This document shows, one piece after another, positions 5,597 through 6,999 of a stretch of DNA of 6,999 nucleotides. A program made the position numbers and the translations under genes. The notes beneath the pieces were generated by a model. The model did not search any database and was not told where the DNA came from. It worked only from the letters and a program-made list of their open reading frames with translations. How positions within the stretch are numbered: position 1 is the first letter of the stretch; each line of letters opens with the position of its first letter. This DNA comes from an uncultured Legionella sp. (GTDB lineage: Bacteria; Pseudomonadota; Gammaproteobacteria; Legionellales; Legionellaceae): contig CAISKC010000233.1 of the NCBI GenBank assembly GCA_903885895.1, forward strand, positions 1 to 6,999, read 5' to 3'.

Positions 5597-6403
5597 ATGG
5601 ATAGCACAATCAATGAAATTGCTTTCGCTAATACTGAAGAACAAACAAAAAAAGTCCACCGCTGGCGCCTCTGTCCTATTGGAATGCATTATGTCAAAGA
5701 GCATCTAGAACATATTCCACCCAGTAAAAAATATCCAGAAGGTGAAGTTGTTGTTCGACATGCACATTGCGCGAAAAATCCATTAGGTAAAAACAAACAT
5801 GAAATTAGAGACATATTGTCGTTATCGGAATTAATGATCATTACAAAATCTAGATTTTCTGATTTAAAGGGACCGCCTAACGCGCATGTTCTAAAATATC
5901 CTCGAGCAGATGAATTTGATGCTCAAATTCGCGGATGGGTGTTATACTGGAATCAAGTATTTGAAGCTAAAGATCAGCTTGATCCGAATTTAGTAAAAGC
6001 GCTTATCGCTAGTGAGTCAAGTTTTGATCCAAATGTTATTAATCCTCATAATCCTAAGAAAATAGGTCCTGCACGCGGATTAATGCAACTTACTGATGAA
6101 ACTTTGCGTATTATTAATGGTCATGCAGATGGATTAAGAGAGCATTTTATTCATCTTTCTCACACAGATGCAGTTGAACCATCAGCCAATATATGTGCAG
6201 GGACTCGATGGTTATTTTTAAAAAAAGCTTGTGCCAAAGAACGATACGCTAAGATAAATCCAAGCCATATAGTCACTTGGGATGATGCAGTAGCAGAATA
6301 CAAAGGAGTATTGAGCGGCATTTTAGACAAAAATAATCCACATCCTGATCCTGAGGACAAAATGAAAATATTCCGTTCGATTTATGAGAAATTTAAAGAG
6401 TAA
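5597..6403 (+). CDS. Lytic transglycosylase (SLT-fold) protein without a signal peptide
   Basis: The product is 268 residues. The C-terminal half is an SLT/lysozyme-like domain that would cleave peptidoglycan glycan strands. It has ALIASESSFDP (135-145) with catalytic Glu E140, the GLMQLTDET motif (161-169), SANICAGTRWL (196-206) matching the N-x-x-x-G-x-x-x-L element, and AVAEYKG (231-237) in place of the usual A-Y-N-x-G. The N-terminal ~65 residues are not SLT. They start RWRLCPIGMHYV (22-33) and include VVRHAHC (52-58), so C26, H31, H55, H57 and C58 could bind metal. There is no signal peptide or membrane segment, so the enzyme would reach the wall only by a dedicated secretion route, by lysis or by phage-like delivery. 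Such architecture is known among secreted antibacterial effectors and phage endolysin-like proteins; which applies here is inferred. Its stop is five bases before the next gene, a probable partner. Confidence 0.85.
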   Translation: MDSTINEIAFANTEEQTKKVHRWRLCPIGMHYVKEHLEHIPPSKKYPEGEVVVRHAHCAKNPLGKNKHEIRDILSLSELMIITKSRFSDLKGPPNAHVLKYPRADEFDAQIRGWVLYWNQVFEAKDQLDPNLVKALIASESSFDPNVINPHNPKKIGPARGLMQLTDETLRIINGHADGLREHFIHLSHTDAVEPSANICAGTRWLFLKKACAKERYAKINPSHIVTWDDAVAEYKGVLSGILDKNNPHPDPEDKMKIFRSIYEKFKE

Positions 6404-6408
6404 ATAGT

Positions 6409-6981
6409 GTGAAGCAAAAAATGATGCTGATGATTCTATGTACTTGCATATTTCCTCTTATGGTCAATGCAATGAATATTTCTTTGAAACAAAAATATCC
6501 GAACACAGTATTGTCCGATGATTATGGAATTTTAAATGAAATTGATTTGGATAGTCATTTGGATGGAGTAAAACATCCTCCTAAGTTTTCAAAAAAAAGT
6601 AGAGAATTTATTTATTGGCAATGTGTTCCAAGAAACTCAGTAAGAGTCGCGCTTCAAGATCTGGGTTACTCCCCTGAGGACGATGATGAAAGTGATGTTA
6701 AATACAACGGTGAAAATGAAGCTTCCTTGACCATTTCTATTTTAAGTAAAAAGCATACTGTTGAAAGATATGTTGTGTGGGGGCGATTACCTATTATGCT
6801 TGCTGAGGATCGGTTTAATCAATACCTAAAGCTCATGAAAAATGAGCCCTATGTTTGTTTGGCGGGCTCTTATACAGAGAATCAATCCGGTATAAATGAA
6901 TGGGCTTTTATGAAAATGAAGACTCATAAAGGTTGCATCGCCTATCACAGAAACGGATGTCACGATGGTTCATCTAAATAA
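6409..6981 (+). CDS. Small exported Cys-containing protein of unknown function
   Basis: The product is 190 residues from GTG 6409, or 186 from ATG 6421; both give the same signal peptide. The first 21 residues show a classic export signal: a basic start (KQK), a hydrophobic core (MMLMILCTCIFPLMV) and a type I cleavage site VNA before MN. No proper lipobox is present, so a soluble periplasmic product is expected. The mature part has four Cys (C72, C150, C176, C184) that could form two disulfides, an acidic stretch (PEDDDESD, 89-96) and a Trp/Tyr-rich segment near 68-70. I recognise no family. It begins five bases after the transglycosylase stop with no good Shine-Dalgarno, so the two are surely co-transcribed and probably coupled. 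A periplasmic immunity or accessory role for the peptidoglycan hydrolase is the simplest reading, from gene order alone. Confidence 0.8.
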   Translation: MKQKMMLMILCTCIFPLMVNAMNISLKQKYPNTVLSDDYGILNEIDLDSHLDGVKHPPKFSKKSREFIYWQCVPRNSVRVALQDLGYSPEDDDESDVKYNGENEASLTISILSKKHTVERYVVWGRLPIMLAEDRFNQYLKLMKNEPYVCLAGSYTENQSGINEWAFMKMKTHKGCIAYHRNGCHDGSSK

Positions 6982-6999
6982 AAAATGCACAAAATAAAA

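Noticed and set aside
6409..6480. Lipoprotein signal on the small exported protein
   Set aside because: Cys 11 and 13 sit inside the hydrophobic core, without the L-[AS]-[GA]-C pattern; the VNA site fits type I cleavage.
1..6999. CRISPR array, tRNA, rRNA or insertion-sequence ends
   Set aside because: No regularly spaced repeats, cloverleaf, rRNA-like sequence, transposase or terminal inverted repeats were found by reading both strands.

Overview
The window is AT-rich bacterial DNA, densely coding and entirely on the + strand, with short or overlapping gene junctions. The base composition, the protein types and the resemblance of several genes to ones common in intracellular or aquatic Gammaproteobacteria suggest a Legionella/Coxiella-like gammaproteobacterium. 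No marker gene in the window proves this, so it is a weak inference. TGA is used as a stop and the genetic code looks standard.

Left block (1-2394, perhaps to 2513): a tightly packed gene string. It holds the 3' tail of an unidentified gene, a small stand-alone protein resembling the C-terminal domain of phage-type replication initiators, a VOC/glyoxalase-fold gene with a one-base frameshift, two GNAT N-acetyltransferases joined by a 4-base stop/start overlap, and a class I SAM-dependent methyltransferase. Spacings of 26, 2, -11 (once the frameshift is restored), -4 and 46 bases suggest one operon. Its content (VOC, two acetyltransferases and a methyltransferase) fits modification of small molecules or drugs, but no substrate can be read from sequence.

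Middle (2395-2794): about 400 AT-rich bases with no firmly supported gene. It contains a 40-codon ORF overlapping the methyltransferase stop, a perfect 17-base palindrome, a small GC-richer island with two mutually exclusive hairpins inside a 17-codon ORF, two further inverted repeats, and a candidate -10 box just before the next gene.

Right block (2795-6981): the centrepiece is a 921-residue three-part protein. It has a Cys-rich module plus archaeo-eukaryotic primase (AEP) domain of the TOTE conflict-system type, then an SF2 helicase, then a C-terminal DUF559/Vsr-like PD-(D/E)XK nuclease. This is most likely a mobile-element or phage-conflict (defence) protein. Its helicase has two departures from SF2 consensus, an Ala in motif I and an Asp in motif VI. 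Following it with a 36-base gap and a strong Shine-Dalgarno site is a lytic-transglycosylase-type peptidoglycan hydrolase that has no signal peptide but has a Cys/His-containing N-terminal region. Five bases later comes a small exported Cys-containing protein with a clear signal peptide. The last two look like a functional pair, possibly a cell-wall hydrolase and its periplasmic partner or immunity protein; that pairing, and any link to the primase-helicase-nuclease, are inferences from gene order.
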